Below are positions 7,419-15,888 of a DNA stretch of 64,000 nucleotides, in pieces. Below the pieces are notes generated by a model, which made no database searches, had not been told where the DNA came from, and saw only the letters and a list, made by a program, of their open reading frames with translations. This DNA is from Halobaculum rubrum. GTDB lineage: Archaea; Halobacteriota; Halobacteria; Halobacteriales; Haloferacaceae. How positions within the stretch are numbered: position 1 is the stretch's first letter; the number at the start of each line of letters is the position of its first letter. The position numbers were made by a program, and so were the translations under genes. The stretch spans positions 2,232,001-2,296,000 of the forward strand of contig NZ_CP082284.1 in the NCBI RefSeq assembly GCF_019880225.1, written 5' to 3'.

Positions 7419-9284
7419 TTACTCCTCGTCGTCGGCTCCGTCGCCTCCGGCCGCGCCGCCGGGACCGAACACCGAGGACAGACGCGTCCGGAACTCCTCG
7501 AACTCCTCGAGGTCGTCGTGGACCTCCTCCAGCTCCGCGCGCATCTCGGACAGCTCGTCGTCGACGAGCGCCGAGACCGACTCGACCTCCCCGCCCAGCG
7601 ACGCCAGCTCGTCGCGCACCTCGGCGACGGCCTCGTCCTCGTCGGCGACCTCCTCGGAGAGCTCGTCGAGGTCGGCGCGGACCTCGTCGAGCGAATCCTC
7701 GAGCGATTCGGCGGTGTCGCCGACCTCGTCGCCCAACTCGTCGACGTCCTCGCGCAGCGTGTCGACCTCCTCGCGGAGGGAATCCGTCTCCTCGCGGGCG
7801 GCCGCCGCGTCCTCGCTGGCGGCCGACGCGTCCTCCCGAACCGACTCGACATCGTCGCGCATGGACGCGCGCTCGTCGGCGGCGTCGGCGACCTCCTCGC
7901 GGGTGTCCGCGATGTCGTCGGTCAACTCGTCGAGGTCGGCCTGCAGGCCGTCCATCCACTCGCTGGCGAGGCCGTTCTCGTCGACGAACTCCTCCAGCGC
8001 GTCCGAGTACGCCGCCATGTCCTCGACCTTGGACTGGAGCCGGGAGATGCGGGCGTCGACGCTCGTCGAGTGATCGAGCTCCAGTTCCTCCTTGAGCACC
8101 TCGCGGTCCTCCTCGGAGACCCTGCCGGCGCGAAGCTCCTCGGCGAGCGCCGCGGCGACGCCGCCGGCGGCGACCCCGGCGGCGCCCGTTCCTGCGGTAG
8201 CTCCGGCGGGTCGCTCCGTCTCATCGGTGTCCGCGTCGACCTCGTCGGTGTCACCCTCGTCGATGCCGTGGTCCGTGCCGACGACGGAGTCCGTCTCGGA
8301 CGCTTCGTCGTCCGCGATCGCGGCGGCCCCGTCGTCGGGATCGCCGTGGCCTTCCGCCGTGTCGACACCGTCGTCGGCGGCTTCCCCGTCGAGGTCGTTC
8401 TCGCCATCGTCGGCCGCTTCGTCGTCGAGATCCAGCGGGCTGTCCGCGCCGGCTTCGACGCCGTGGTCGTCGTCGCCGGACTCGCCGTCGATGTCGGACG
8501 CCCCCTCGCCGTCCTCGTCCGGGTCGAGATCGAGCAGTCCGTCGGGGTCGTCCACGTCGTCGCCGCCCGCGTCGTCGCCGACCGCGTCCTCGACGGCCGG
8601 ATCGTCGTCCACGCTCTCGGCGTCCAAGCCGTCGGCGCCTCCCTCGTCGCCCGTCAGGTCGTCGAGGACGGATTCGGGGGACTCCTCGTCCATCCGCTCG
8701 TCCTTCTGGGCGAGTTCGTCGTCGCTCGCGTCCGGCGCGAGCGGGTCGGTCGCCTCCCCGGCGCCCAGGTCCGATTCGGCGCCGGCGAGGTCGAGCCCGT
8801 CGGACCCCTCGTCGTCAGCGGCCTCGTCGTCGGCGTCGTCCCCGGCGAGCACGTCGCGGACGGCCTGCGAGGAGTCGTCGCCGATCACGTCGGCCACGTC
8901 GCCGACGGGGTCGTCGTCCTCCGACACCTCGGCGACGGTGGGCGCCCCGAGAAAGCGGTCGCCCTCGGCGGGGTCGTCGGTTCGGATCCCGTACACCGTG
9001 ACCACCTCCTCGCCGGCGTCGAGCCGGCGGCGGTACTCGACGCGGTGGTCCTGATACGCCGTCCAGTGTTCGGACTCGAACTCCGGGTGGAAGCCGATGC
9101 GATCCATCGGGAAGTCCTCCGGGATCTCGTCGACGAGGCGGAACTCGGTCGCGCCCTCGCGGTCCGACCGGAGGGTGAACTCGATCGCGGGGACGGGGAA
9201 CTCGTCGGCGGTGAATCGCTTCTCGACGGTGACGCCGTCCTCCTCGACGGTGACGACGCCTGTAGCATCGGGCCCCTTACTCAT
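7419..9284 (-). CDS. Highly acidic coiled-coil protein of unknown function
   Basis: Protein of 621 residues in four visible parts. Residues 1-115 look globular (Val/Glu/Phe-rich, with DEIPEDFPMDRIGFHPEFES). Residues about 120-385 are an extreme Asp/Glu/Gly/Ala low-complexity region with almost no basic residues. Residues about 385-425 hold a Gly/Ala patch then ELRAGRVSEEDREVLKEEL, which resembles a short SHOCT-like helical unit. Residues about 430-600 are a continuous heptad-like coiled coil. The tail is Gly-rich and acidic. There is no signal peptide or transmembrane helix. Homologues appear to be a haloarchaeal theme, perhaps structural or chromosome/cell-shape related, but I do not recognise a named family. 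Confidence 0.8.
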   Translation of the reverse strand: MSKGPDATGVVTVEEDGVTVEKRFTADEFPVPAIEFTLRSDREGATEFRLVDEIPEDFPMDRIGFHPEFESEHWTAYQDHRVEYRRRLDAGEEVVTVYGIRTDDPAEGDRFLGAPTVAEVSEDDDPVGDVADVIGDDSSQAVRDVLAGDDADDEAADDEGSDGLDLAGAESDLGAGEATDPLAPDASDDELAQKDERMDEESPESVLDDLTGDEGGADGLDAESVDDDPAVEDAVGDDAGGDDVDDPDGLLDLDPDEDGEGASDIDGESGDDDHGVEAGADSPLDLDDEAADDGENDLDGEAADDGVDTAEGHGDPDDGAAAIADDEASETDSVVGTDHGIDEGDTDEVDADTDETERPAGATAGTGAAGVAAGGVAAALAEELRAGRVSEEDREVLKEELELDHSTSVDARISRLQSKVEDMAAYSDALEEFVDENGLASEWMDGLQADLDELTDDIADTREEVADAADERASMRDDVESVREDASAASEDAAAAREETDSLREEVDTLREDVDELGDEVGDTAESLEDSLDEVRADLDELSEEVADEDEAVAEVRDELASLGGEVESVSALVDDELSEMRAELEEVHDDLEEFEEFRTRLSSVFGPGGAAGGDGADDEE

Positions 9285-9306
9285 GGGTACATCGAGCCGA
9301 GTACAG

Positions 9307-9315
9307 TATAAAAAT
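9307..9315 (-). promoter_or_regulatory. TATA box of the coiled-coil protein gene
   Basis: The plus-strand sequence tataaaaat lies 23-31 bases upstream of the ATG at 9284. This is the clearest TATA element in the first 10 kb and predicts a leaderless transcript beginning at or next to the start codon. Confidence 0.6.
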
Positions 9316-9469
9316 TCACCGGGCCGATTATCGCATCGACAGGCCGCGAGGCCGTCGCACAGCGGTCCGCGCGGTCCGACTCGTCGAGGTCCGGAGATCG
9401 CTTCAGTCCGCTGCCGGCGTCGCCATACATGCCGGCGGCGGTCCGCTCCGGATGTCGCCCCCGTGAGCG

Positions 9470-9916
9470 CTACGCGGTGACGACGGTGACGGGCATGTCG
9501 GCCTCGAGGATGATACGCTGGGTTTCGTCGCCGAACAGCGCCTTGCCGGTCGGCGAGCGCTTGCGCCCGGCGATGAAGACGTGATCGCAGCCGCGCCGGC
9601 GCGCCTCCGACAGGACGGTCTCGGCCCGGTCGCCGACCATGCCGACGGCCTCGTACTCGATGTCGACGTCCTCCAGCACCTCGCGCCCGATGTCGGAGGC
9701 GTACGCCCGAGCCCCTTCGAGGGCCTGACCGACGCCGTAGGTGGATTCACCCCGGGTCACCTCCGCGAGTTGCTTGCGCCGTTCGTCGTACTCGTCCTCG
9801 TCGGCGACGTACAACAGCGTGAGGTCGGCGTCGACGCCGGCGGCGAGCTCGCCGGCCTCCAGCGTCAGCGTCTTCGCGGTTTCGGTCGGTCCGACGACTG
9901 CGAGGGCGTGGTCCAT
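9470..9916 (-). CDS. Universal stress protein (UspA family)
   Basis: Single-domain UspA protein of 148 residues. It begins with the usual first strand (DHALAVVGPTETAKTLTLEA) and a second strand LTLLYVADEDE. The nucleotide-binding-type C-terminal region is present but altered: HVFIAGRKRSPTGKALFGDETQRIILEADMPVTVV. It keeps a G-x2-G-like spacing rather than the exact G-2x-G-9x-G(S/T) pattern, so ATP binding is plausible but unproven. It is transcribed alone; a candidate TATA (gattttt on the minus strand) lies about 27 bases upstream. A second, more typical UspA protein is at 37313-37819. Confidence 0.88.
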   Translation of the reverse strand: MDHALAVVGPTETAKTLTLEAGELAAGVDADLTLLYVADEDEYDERRKQLAEVTRGESTYGVGQALEGARAYASDIGREVLEDVDIEYEAVGMVGDRAETVLSEARRRGCDHVFIAGRKRSPTGKALFGDETQRIILEADMPVTVVTA

Positions 9917-9995
9917 GATGTCCGACTGTCGGGATGGCGTGAAAAATCCTGAGGGTTTGCGGGTGTCGACACGCGACGGGCGTCGCGGATGTTTC

Positions 9996-10847
9996 TCAGA
10001 GGTCGAGCCGGTCGCCGATCTCGACGACGTCGAGGCGCTCGGGGTACTCGAAGCCGCGGACGTGCTCGTGGAGCGCGGTCGGGTCGGCCGTCAGCCCCTT
10101 CCACATGTCCCAGTGGCTCGGGAGCATGCGGTCGGCCCGCAGCGCCTCGGCGACCTCGACGGCCTGGTTCTCGTCGCAGTACCAGCGCGTACGCTGCGGT
10201 TCGCGCGTCCGCTTGTCCGGGACGCGCCCGACGGATCCGAACGCGACCACCGCCAGATCGATGTCGTACTCGGCCCCGAGGTCGGCGAAGCCGTCGTGGG
10301 GCTTCGTGTCGCCCCCGTGGAAGACGGTCGTGTCGCCGTACCGGATCACGTAGCCGACCGGATGCGTCGCATCGGCGTCCGCGACCCCAACCACGTCGAT
10401 GTCGAAGCCGCCGACGGAGAACGAGTCGCCCTCCTCGACCTCGGTCAGTTGCTCGTCGTCGACGTCCCAGTTGTCGGTCCAGCCCTCGTCGTCCGTGACT
10501 TCGAGAGAGTCGTCGGCGGCGTAGAAGTCGGCCCCGGAGTTCGCGAGGATCGGCGCCTGCGAGGGGCCGTGCGTGTGGTCGGTGTGCTCGTGGGTCGAAA
10601 ACACCGCGTCGGCGTCGTACACGTCCCGGGGGTCGAACGGCACCGGGGTCATCCGGACCGTGCGCGGCGGGTCGCCCAGTCCGACGTACGGGTCGATCCA
10701 GAGGCTCGTCTCGTTTGCGCCCTTCAGGACGAAGCCGTTGCAGCCGAGGTACCAGACCGCCACGCCGTCGGGCTCGGCGGCCTCGATCGTTCGCGGGAGC
10801 CAGTCGCCCCAGTCGGACGTGATCGTCGGGTCGTTCGCGTCGCTCAT
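9996..10847 (-). CDS. Metallo-beta-lactamase superfamily hydrolase, UlaG-like
   Basis: Predicted metal-dependent hydrolase of 283 residues. The metal motif STHEHTDHTHG (near residue 85) supplies the H-x-H-x-D-H ligands, TVFHGGDTKPH (about 175-185) supplies the bridging Asp and a His, and LPSHWDMW near 235 supplies the final His. This arrangement, with a long Trp-rich N-terminus (YLGCNGFVLKG), is that of the UlaG-like L-ascorbate-6-phosphate lactonase group, although the physiological substrate here cannot be inferred. No sugar-phosphate genes are adjacent. A TATA-like ggccttacc on the minus strand sits about 26 bases before the ATG. Confidence 0.85.
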   Translation of the reverse strand: MSDANDPTITSDWGDWLPRTIEAAEPDGVAVWYLGCNGFVLKGANETSLWIDPYVGLGDPPRTVRMTPVPFDPRDVYDADAVFSTHEHTDHTHGPSQAPILANSGADFYAADDSLEVTDDEGWTDNWDVDDEQLTEVEEGDSFSVGGFDIDVVGVADADATHPVGYVIRYGDTTVFHGGDTKPHDGFADLGAEYDIDLAVVAFGSVGRVPDKRTREPQRTRWYCDENQAVEVAEALRADRMLPSHWDMWKGLTADPTALHEHVRGFEYPERLDVVEIGDRLDL

Positions 10848-11040
10848 GGCTCCCGCTTCCGGGTATGACCGGTAAGGCCTGTCGACTCGCCGCAGCCGCG
10901 GCTCGTTGGAGTGCGGCCCCGGTGACTCCCGTGTGTCTCGCTTTCGGAAGCGTTGGCTACCGGCGATTCCGGAAGCGTTCGACTACCGGCGACACAGCGT
11001 CCGGATAACAATCCGCCGTGCTACCATCCCCCGAAAGCAT

Positions 11041-11175
11041 ATGTCGAAGCACTCCACTGACACGAACATGTCTCCGGGAACGCATCGAACGCTCGAGTTC
11101 GCGGCGATGCGCGACAACATCGCCGAGTGCGTGGCGCTGGTCGACGCGCAGACGTTCGGTCGGTCCGCGAACTGA
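11041..11175 (+). CDS. Possible small protein, 44 residues
   Basis: Short open frame beginning MSKHSTDTNM and ending in AQTFGRSAN. Codon use looks haloarchaeal (GC at third positions), and the helix-like middle segment RTLEFAAMRDNIAECVALV resembles coding sequence. It lies between two minus-strand genes and has only a weak upstream promoter (gataacaat near 11004-11012). No family is recognised, so it is listed as a possible gene. An inner Met at 11068 would give 35 residues. Confidence 0.35.
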   Translation: MSKHSTDTNMSPGTHRTLEFAAMRDNIAECVALVDAQTFGRSAN

Positions 11176-11235
11176 GGCGCCGGGGGTCACGATGGTTACG
11201 AACCGATGTCGTCTGTGTCGCCGGCGTCGACCCGT

Positions 11236-11835
11236 TCAACCGCGCCAGGACCGATAGAGGTCGTGGCCGACCATTCCGACGCCCGGGAGGGTGACGAGCC
11301 AGTTGATCAGGCCGCCGAGCACCGGGATCGCCGTCGCCAGCGCCAACACGAGCGCGCCGACCAGCACCGCCGTCCCATCAGGGTCACCCCCGTGTGTGAG
11401 GAAACTGCCGACGACGCCGACCATCACGGCCGAGCCGACGATCCCGACGCCCGCGAGGACGAGCGCTCCGGGGATGGCGATCACTAACCCGATGATCGTG
11501 ATCGCCAAGATCCCCAGCGCGATCGGGACGCCGATCCCGACGATCAGGCCCCAGACGACCGTCTCGCCGGGATCGTCGCGGAACTCGTCGAGCTTTCGCG
11601 CGGCGTACTCCGGCCCGAACGCGACGAGCGCGCCGCCGAGGAGGAGGTTGATCACGAATCCGGCGCCGAAACTCACCGTGAGCCTGGTCCCGAAGTCGAG
11701 CGAGGACCGCGGGTCAGTTGCACCGGATTGTGCGGCCGCGACGCCGGCGGCGACCACAGCCAGCGCGACGGTCACGGCGACGGCGACGACGGCGCTGGCG
11801 GCGCTACTCGGGGAGGGCTTCGATGTGGAGGGCAT
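11236..11835 (-). CDS. Integral membrane protein of unknown function
   Basis: A 199-residue protein with an N-terminal hydrophobic, signal-like segment (AVVAVAVTVALAVVAAGVAA, residues about 18-37) followed by AQ, a possible cleavage site. Four further hydrophobic spans follow: FGAGFVINLLLGGALVAFG, VVWGLIVGIGVPIALGILAI, IGLVIAIPGALVLAGVGIVG and VLVGALVLALATAIPVLGG. A soluble acidic loop (KLDEFRDDPGE) lies between the second and third. I do not recognise the family; such short polytopic proteins with a signal peptide are common in haloarchaea. ATG 11835 is preferred over an upstream Met because of a TATA-like element about 27 bases ahead of it. Confidence 0.7.
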   Translation of the reverse strand: MPSTSKPSPSSAASAVVAVAVTVALAVVAAGVAAAQSGATDPRSSLDFGTRLTVSFGAGFVINLLLGGALVAFGPEYAARKLDEFRDDPGETVVWGLIVGIGVPIALGILAITIIGLVIAIPGALVLAGVGIVGSAVMVGVVGSFLTHGGDPDGTAVLVGALVLALATAIPVLGGLINWLVTLPGVGMVGHDLYRSWRG

Positions 11836-11965
11836 CGTCGGGAGAGGTCTCGCTCGCGGTGAATAGTTTGCGGTGGGCGGTCGGCGATCGCTGTCGTGAT
11901 CGCGCACCGGAACGGCACTCGGGACGGAACCGGTGACCGAAGGCGGACGGTCGACCCCGCCGCCC

Positions 11966-13003
11966 CTACCAGGTGCCGTGGAAGGTGTCGAACTCCAGGT
12001 CCTCCAGCGGCTCGTTGCCGACGGCGATCTCGTACTCGCCGGGCGTGAGCATCGGCTTGTGGAACTGCGGGCCGTCGTCGGTCGTGATCCGCGGGCAGCC
12101 GGTGTTGACGAACGCGTCGAAGTCGAAGTTGCGGAGGCGGTCCGGCGTCACCTCGTCCATCGTGAGCAGGTGGGCGTTGTCGTTCTCCTCGACGATCTCC
12201 TCGGCCTTCTCCCAGCGGCCCTGGCCGATCTTCGTGCAGAAGATGACGCCGAAGGTGTCGGCGTCCATCGCGCGATGGACGGCGCCGTAGCGCTGCTTCA
12301 GGAACTTCTCGGTGTCGGCGATCGTGACGACGTTGTTGACGGGGTCGCCGATGACGACCGTCTTGTCGGGGTGTTCCATCGCGAGGCCCAGCGGGTGGAA
12401 CTTCCCGCCGCCGATGTACAGCACCTGATCGGCGTCGATGTCGGCGCTGGCGTAGTTGCAGCCGAGCACCTGCCCCTCGTGTGTGAGGCGGTCGTCGCCG
12501 CGGCGGGTGTGGACCTCGAAGCCGCGCTCCTCCAGCCAGTCGACCATGTCGCCGAAGAGGTTCATGTGCTGGGCGGTCGTGACGAGCCCAACGTCGGGGT
12601 CGTCCTCGGGGTCCTCCAGTTCCGCGAGCGACTCCTCCATGATCGGGTAGGGGTCGACGTTGGAGAACAGCGGGACGTAGATGATCTTGTCCGACTCCTT
12701 CATCGGCGAGTGGCCGAAGTGGACGAACACGTCACACCGGCGCATCAGGTAGGTGTCGAGGTCGCAGGCGCCGTAGCAGGGCTGGCCCGAGATGAGGTAC
12801 GTCACGTCGTCGGTCAGCTCCCGGAGGTCGTCGGCGACCGCGGGCGCGCGGCGCTTCAGCCCCTCGGGGAACTGGAGGCCGACCTTGTCGGCGTCGCGCT
12901 CCTCGACCGCCTCGACGATGCGGTCGAGCTCGTAGTCCCACTCGCGGTCGTGTTTGAGCGACATCCCCGTCTTGGTGAGGTCGCCCTCGCTCCGCTGACT
13001 CAT
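11966..13003 (-). CDS. dph2: Diphthamide biosynthesis protein Dph2 (archaeal Dph1/Dph2 type)
   Basis: Radical enzyme that transfers the 3-amino-3-carboxypropyl group of SAM to the target histidine of elongation factor 2, the first step of diphthamide synthesis. The 345-residue protein has the QFPEGLKR block near 44-51 and three cysteine sites expected to ligate a 4Fe-4S cluster: PCYGACD (Cys76, Cys80), LGCNYASADI near 187 and NTGCPRI near 300. The open frame continues far upstream on the same strand, but ATG 13003 has a TATA-like gcttaacc 26-32 bases before it, and the upstream extension is antisense to the PhzF-like gene. It is divergent from that gene. Confidence 0.93.
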   Translation of the reverse strand: MSQRSEGDLTKTGMSLKHDREWDYELDRIVEAVEERDADKVGLQFPEGLKRRAPAVADDLRELTDDVTYLISGQPCYGACDLDTYLMRRCDVFVHFGHSPMKESDKIIYVPLFSNVDPYPIMEESLAELEDPEDDPDVGLVTTAQHMNLFGDMVDWLEERGFEVHTRRGDDRLTHEGQVLGCNYASADIDADQVLYIGGGKFHPLGLAMEHPDKTVVIGDPVNNVVTIADTEKFLKQRYGAVHRAMDADTFGVIFCTKIGQGRWEKAEEIVEENDNAHLLTMDEVTPDRLRNFDFDAFVNTGCPRITTDDGPQFHKPMLTPGEYEIAVGNEPLEDLEFDTFHGTW

Positions 13004-13114
13004 TGCACCTTGATAACTACCGAAGGCGGTTAAGCGACGCGCTCCGGCGGCTCCCACGCGAACGCCTCGCACGCCGTCGATACGCCCTTCAGGGTCCCCG
13101 ACGCAGTCGTCGAC

Positions 13115-14116
13115 ATGACCGGTCACCGGTTCCACGTGGTGGACGTGTTCGCCCGCGACGGCGAGCGCTTCACCGGCAACCAACTCGCCGTGTTCCACGA
13201 CACGGCGGACCTCCCCGAGGAGGAGTTGCTCGCGCTCACTCGCGAGAGCGAATTCTCGGAGTGCACGTTCGTCGAGGGGACGACCGAGGGCGGCTACGAC
13301 GTCCGCATCTTCGACCCGGCCGAGGAGCTCCCGTTCGCCGGCCACCCGACGCTCGGAACCGCGGCGGTGCTGCGCGAGTTGGTCGACGGCGATCGCGACA
13401 CTGACGCCGACGACGCGGCGGCCGCCCCCGCCGACGACGCCCCGACGGGCCGCGCCAGCGACGAACTGACGCTGAACCTCGGCGTCGGCCCGATCGACGT
13501 GTGGGTCGAACGCGTCGACGACGGGGGGTCCGATGGCGACGGCGCCGGCAGGGCCGACGGCGACGACGGCAGTCACGTTCGCGAGGAGTACTGGATGCGT
13601 CAGATCCCGCCGGAGTTCGGCGAGACGGTGCCCGCCGGGATCGCCGCCGACGTGCTCGGTCTCGACACCGCCGAGGTCGACGCCGAGCACCCGGTGCGGT
13701 CGGTGTCGACCGGGCTCCCGACGTTGGTGGTCCCGCTCGCGTCGGTCGACGCGGTCGAGCGCGCGGCCACGACCGAGCCCGCGTACGGCGAGTTCATCGA
13801 CGAGTACGGCGGCCACAACGTCCTCGTCTTCGCCCGGGGCGGCGTCGACGGCGGCGACCTTCACGGCCGGGTGTTCGCCGACTGGGCGGGCGTTCCGGAG
13901 GACTCCGCGACCGGGTCGGCCGCCGGCTGTCTCGCCGGGTGGCTGCTCGAACACCGATACCTCGGCGACGGGCCGGTCGCCGCGACCGTCGAGCAGGGGT
14001 ACGAGATGGGGCGCCCGTCGCGGCTTCGACTGCGAGCCGAGCGGGATTCGGACGGCGATCCGGCGGTCGAGGTCGGCGGCGCGGTCGTCCCGGTCGCGGC
14101 GGGCCGACTGCTGTAG
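13115..14116 (+). CDS. PhzF-family isomerase/epimerase-like protein
   Basis: Protein of 333 residues with the two-domain diaminopimelate-epimerase-like fold of the PhzF family. Diagnostic blocks are FHVVDVFARDGERFTGNQLAVF at the N-terminus (shown here in part: RFTGNQLAVF), SEFSECTFVEG with the probable catalytic Glu near residue 48, LPFAGHPTLGTAAVL near 72-86, and EDSATGSAAGCLAGWL near 265-280. Two acidic Asp/Ala-rich insertions (about 92-112 and 135-150) are typical halophile loops. Despite the family name there is no phenazine pathway here, so it is best read as a cofactor-free isomerase of unknown substrate. It is divergent from dph2 and convergent with the antiporter gene. Confidence 0.87.
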   Translation: MTGHRFHVVDVFARDGERFTGNQLAVFHDTADLPEEELLALTRESEFSECTFVEGTTEGGYDVRIFDPAEELPFAGHPTLGTAAVLRELVDGDRDTDADDAAAAPADDAPTGRASDELTLNLGVGPIDVWVERVDDGGSDGDGAGRADGDDGSHVREEYWMRQIPPEFGETVPAGIAADVLGLDTAEVDAEHPVRSVSTGLPTLVVPLASVDAVERAATTEPAYGEFIDEYGGHNVLVFARGGVDGGDLHGRVFADWAGVPEDSATGSAAGCLAGWLLEHRYLGDGPVAATVEQGYEMGRPSRLRLRAERDSDGDPAVEVGGAVVPVAAGRLL

Positions 14117-14134
14117 CAAACGGTCCGTGCCGAC

Positions 14135-15154
14135 TCAGATGCCCGGGACCAGCGCCGTCACGCCGAGCGTTTCCAGCACCATCCACCCGATGAAGACGCC
14201 GTACAGCCCGAGCAACGATATCGCTTCGGGACGGTCGAGTTCGAGGTCGGTCCGCGTGACGACGAGGAAGCCGATCGTCGCGACGGTGAGAAAGCCCATC
14301 ATCGGGACCGCCGTGCCGAAGTCCAGCGCCACGGTGCCGCCCGGAACGAGCAGGACGCCGACGGGGACCGCCACGAGCAGGTCGAAGGTGTTGCTCCCGA
14401 GGACGTTCGCGAGGCTCGTCGGCCCGCGACCGGCCTCCGCCGCGCGTACCGACACGACCGTGTCCGGCAGGCTGGTCCCCGCGGCGACGACGGTGAGCCC
14501 CCAGACGGCCGAGGGGACGCCCAGCGCCGCCTCCAGCGAGAGCGCGGCCTGCACGAGCGCCTCGACGCCGACGACGATCGCGACGAGCGATCCGGCGAGG
14601 AACAGCCACTGGCGGGCGGCGTTCACGTCGTCGACCTCGGGGGCGTCGAAATCGGACACGTCCTGCGACTGGATGAAGAGGTACACCGCGTACAGCCCGA
14701 GCGGGATGAGGGCGAGCGGCCGCGTGAGCGTCGACGTGAGTCCATTGGCGACAGGCTGTGGGGCGTAGATCACGCCCAGCGAGAACGTGAGCAGCAGCAC
14801 CGCGACCGCGAGCATGTAGAACTGGGTCTCCTTGTACACCACGTCGCGGTCCGCCCGCAACCCCCGACCGCGGAGGGCGCTCCAGCCGGGGATGACGAGG
14901 ATGTTGAACACGGCCGAGCCGACGATGGCGCCGACGCCGAGGTCGAAGTCGCCGTGCAACAGCACCGACACCACGACGCTCGTCAGCTCCGGAAACGACG
15001 AGCCGACGGCGGCGATGACGGCGCCCTGTACGACGGCGGGGAGCCCGTAGTGGGCGCCGAGGCGTTCGCTCGCGGACTCCAGCCGGCCGCCGGCGACCCA
15101 GACGACGGCAGTCCCGACGAGCGCGAGCCCGATCGCGGGGAACAACGAGACCAT
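14135..15154 (-). CDS. Sodium/calcium exchanger family membrane protein
   Basis: CaCA-superfamily antiporter of 339 residues with about ten membrane spans. The two inverted alpha repeats are clear: GSSFPELTSVVVSVLLHGD with VGAIVGSAVFNILVIPG in the first half, and GTSLPDTVVSVRAAEAGRG with LANVLGSNTFDLLVAVPVG in the second. The acidic residues in PELTS and PDTVVS sit where the calcium-binding Glu/Asp lie in the family. An acidic cytosolic loop (SQDVSDFDAPEVDDV) joins the halves. ATG 15154 fits a 339-residue YrbG-like protein better than the upstream Met. The ion is likely Ca2+ or Na+, which cannot be settled from sequence. Confidence 0.9.
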   Translation of the reverse strand: MVSLFPAIGLALVGTAVVWVAGGRLESASERLGAHYGLPAVVQGAVIAAVGSSFPELTSVVVSVLLHGDFDLGVGAIVGSAVFNILVIPGWSALRGRGLRADRDVVYKETQFYMLAVAVLLLTFSLGVIYAPQPVANGLTSTLTRPLALIPLGLYAVYLFIQSQDVSDFDAPEVDDVNAARQWLFLAGSLVAIVVGVEALVQAALSLEAALGVPSAVWGLTVVAAGTSLPDTVVSVRAAEAGRGPTSLANVLGSNTFDLLVAVPVGVLLVPGGTVALDFGTAVPMMGFLTVATIGFLVVTRTDLELDRPEAISLLGLYGVFIGWMVLETLGVTALVPGI

Positions 15155-15224
15155 ACCCGAGAGCGGGGGCGTCGGCTCAAAAACACACCCGAAACGAGAC
15201 GACGCTGCGAGTGAGACGCGACGA

Positions 15225-15851
15225 CTACGCGATATCGCGGGACGTGTCGATGGCGACACGCTCCTCGAGATTCAGCTTCACCGTCTCGTCGAGCGCGCGG
15301 CCGCCGCGGAACTTCGGAACGGCGAGCTTGTTGACCACGTCCGAGCCGCGCACCTGGGTGTCGAGGTCCCACACCACGTCGGCGACGTGCTCGGTCATCG
15401 CGCGGTTGCGCGGCTCGTCGTCCTGCTTCATCGCGTGGAGGAACGCGACGCTTTCGGTGTTGACCATCGCCGTCTGCAGTTCGGTGAGGAAGCGCCGGTA
15501 CCGCGAGCGGTCGGCCCGCTCCAGCGGGTCGGCGACGTCGACGATGAGGTTCGCGTTCTCGGGGAGCGCGCTGACGAGCCGATTGGCCGCGTCGAGCGGC
15601 GCGTCGCCCCCGATGTCGCGAACGGTCGGGGTGCCGACCCGCGACTTCGTCCGTTCGAGCGCGTCCTCGACGGCCTGGTCCGAGCGCAGCGTCGTGAGGT
15701 ACAGCGTTCCGCGCGCGTCCGTGAGCTCGTACAGCAGCAGCTCCGACTGGCTCGCCGGCGACGCCGAGAACAGCACGATGCTCCCGGCCGGGATCCCGCC
15801 GTCGAGACGGCGATCGAGCACGTCGATCCCGGTCGGAAGTCGATCCGCCAT
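15225..15851 (-). CDS. RAD55/KaiC-like protein with degenerate Walker A
   Basis: RecA-fold protein of 208 residues that begins like RAD55/KaiC/GvpD-type ATPases (PTGIDVLDRRLDGGIPAGSI), but the P-loop reads LFSASPASQSELLL, without the GKT lysine and threonine. A Walker B-like strand NLIVDVADP follows near 107. It ends LEERVAIDTSRDIA. A paralogue at 41591-42190 shares the N-terminal pattern, the lost P-loop and the final DTSRDIA. ATP hydrolysis is therefore doubtful; a regulatory or scaffold role is more likely (inference). The gene is 37 bases downstream of a MinD-like ATPase gene on the same strand, yet has its own TATA-like ggttatatc 25-32 bases before the ATG. Confidence 0.75.
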   Translation of the reverse strand: MADRLPTGIDVLDRRLDGGIPAGSIVLFSASPASQSELLLYELTDARGTLYLTTLRSDQAVEDALERTKSRVGTPTVRDIGGDAPLDAANRLVSALPENANLIVDVADPLERADRSRYRRFLTELQTAMVNTESVAFLHAMKQDDEPRNRAMTEHVADVVWDLDTQVRGSDVVNKLAVPKFRGGRALDETVKLNLEERVAIDTSRDIA

Positions 15852-15888
15852 GCGATCGGATGACGGTCCGGCGCGATATAACCGTTTC

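Noticed and set aside
13115-14116. Phenazine biosynthesis on the basis of the PhzF-like gene
   Set aside because: No other phenazine gene is present, and PhzF-like proteins are widespread isomerases of unknown substrate.
11966-14119. A 717-residue minus-strand frame covering dph2 and the region opposite the PhzF-like gene
   Set aside because: Only the last 345 residues match a family. The upstream part is antisense to a clear gene, lacks halophile composition, and ATG 13003 has a promoter at the right distance.
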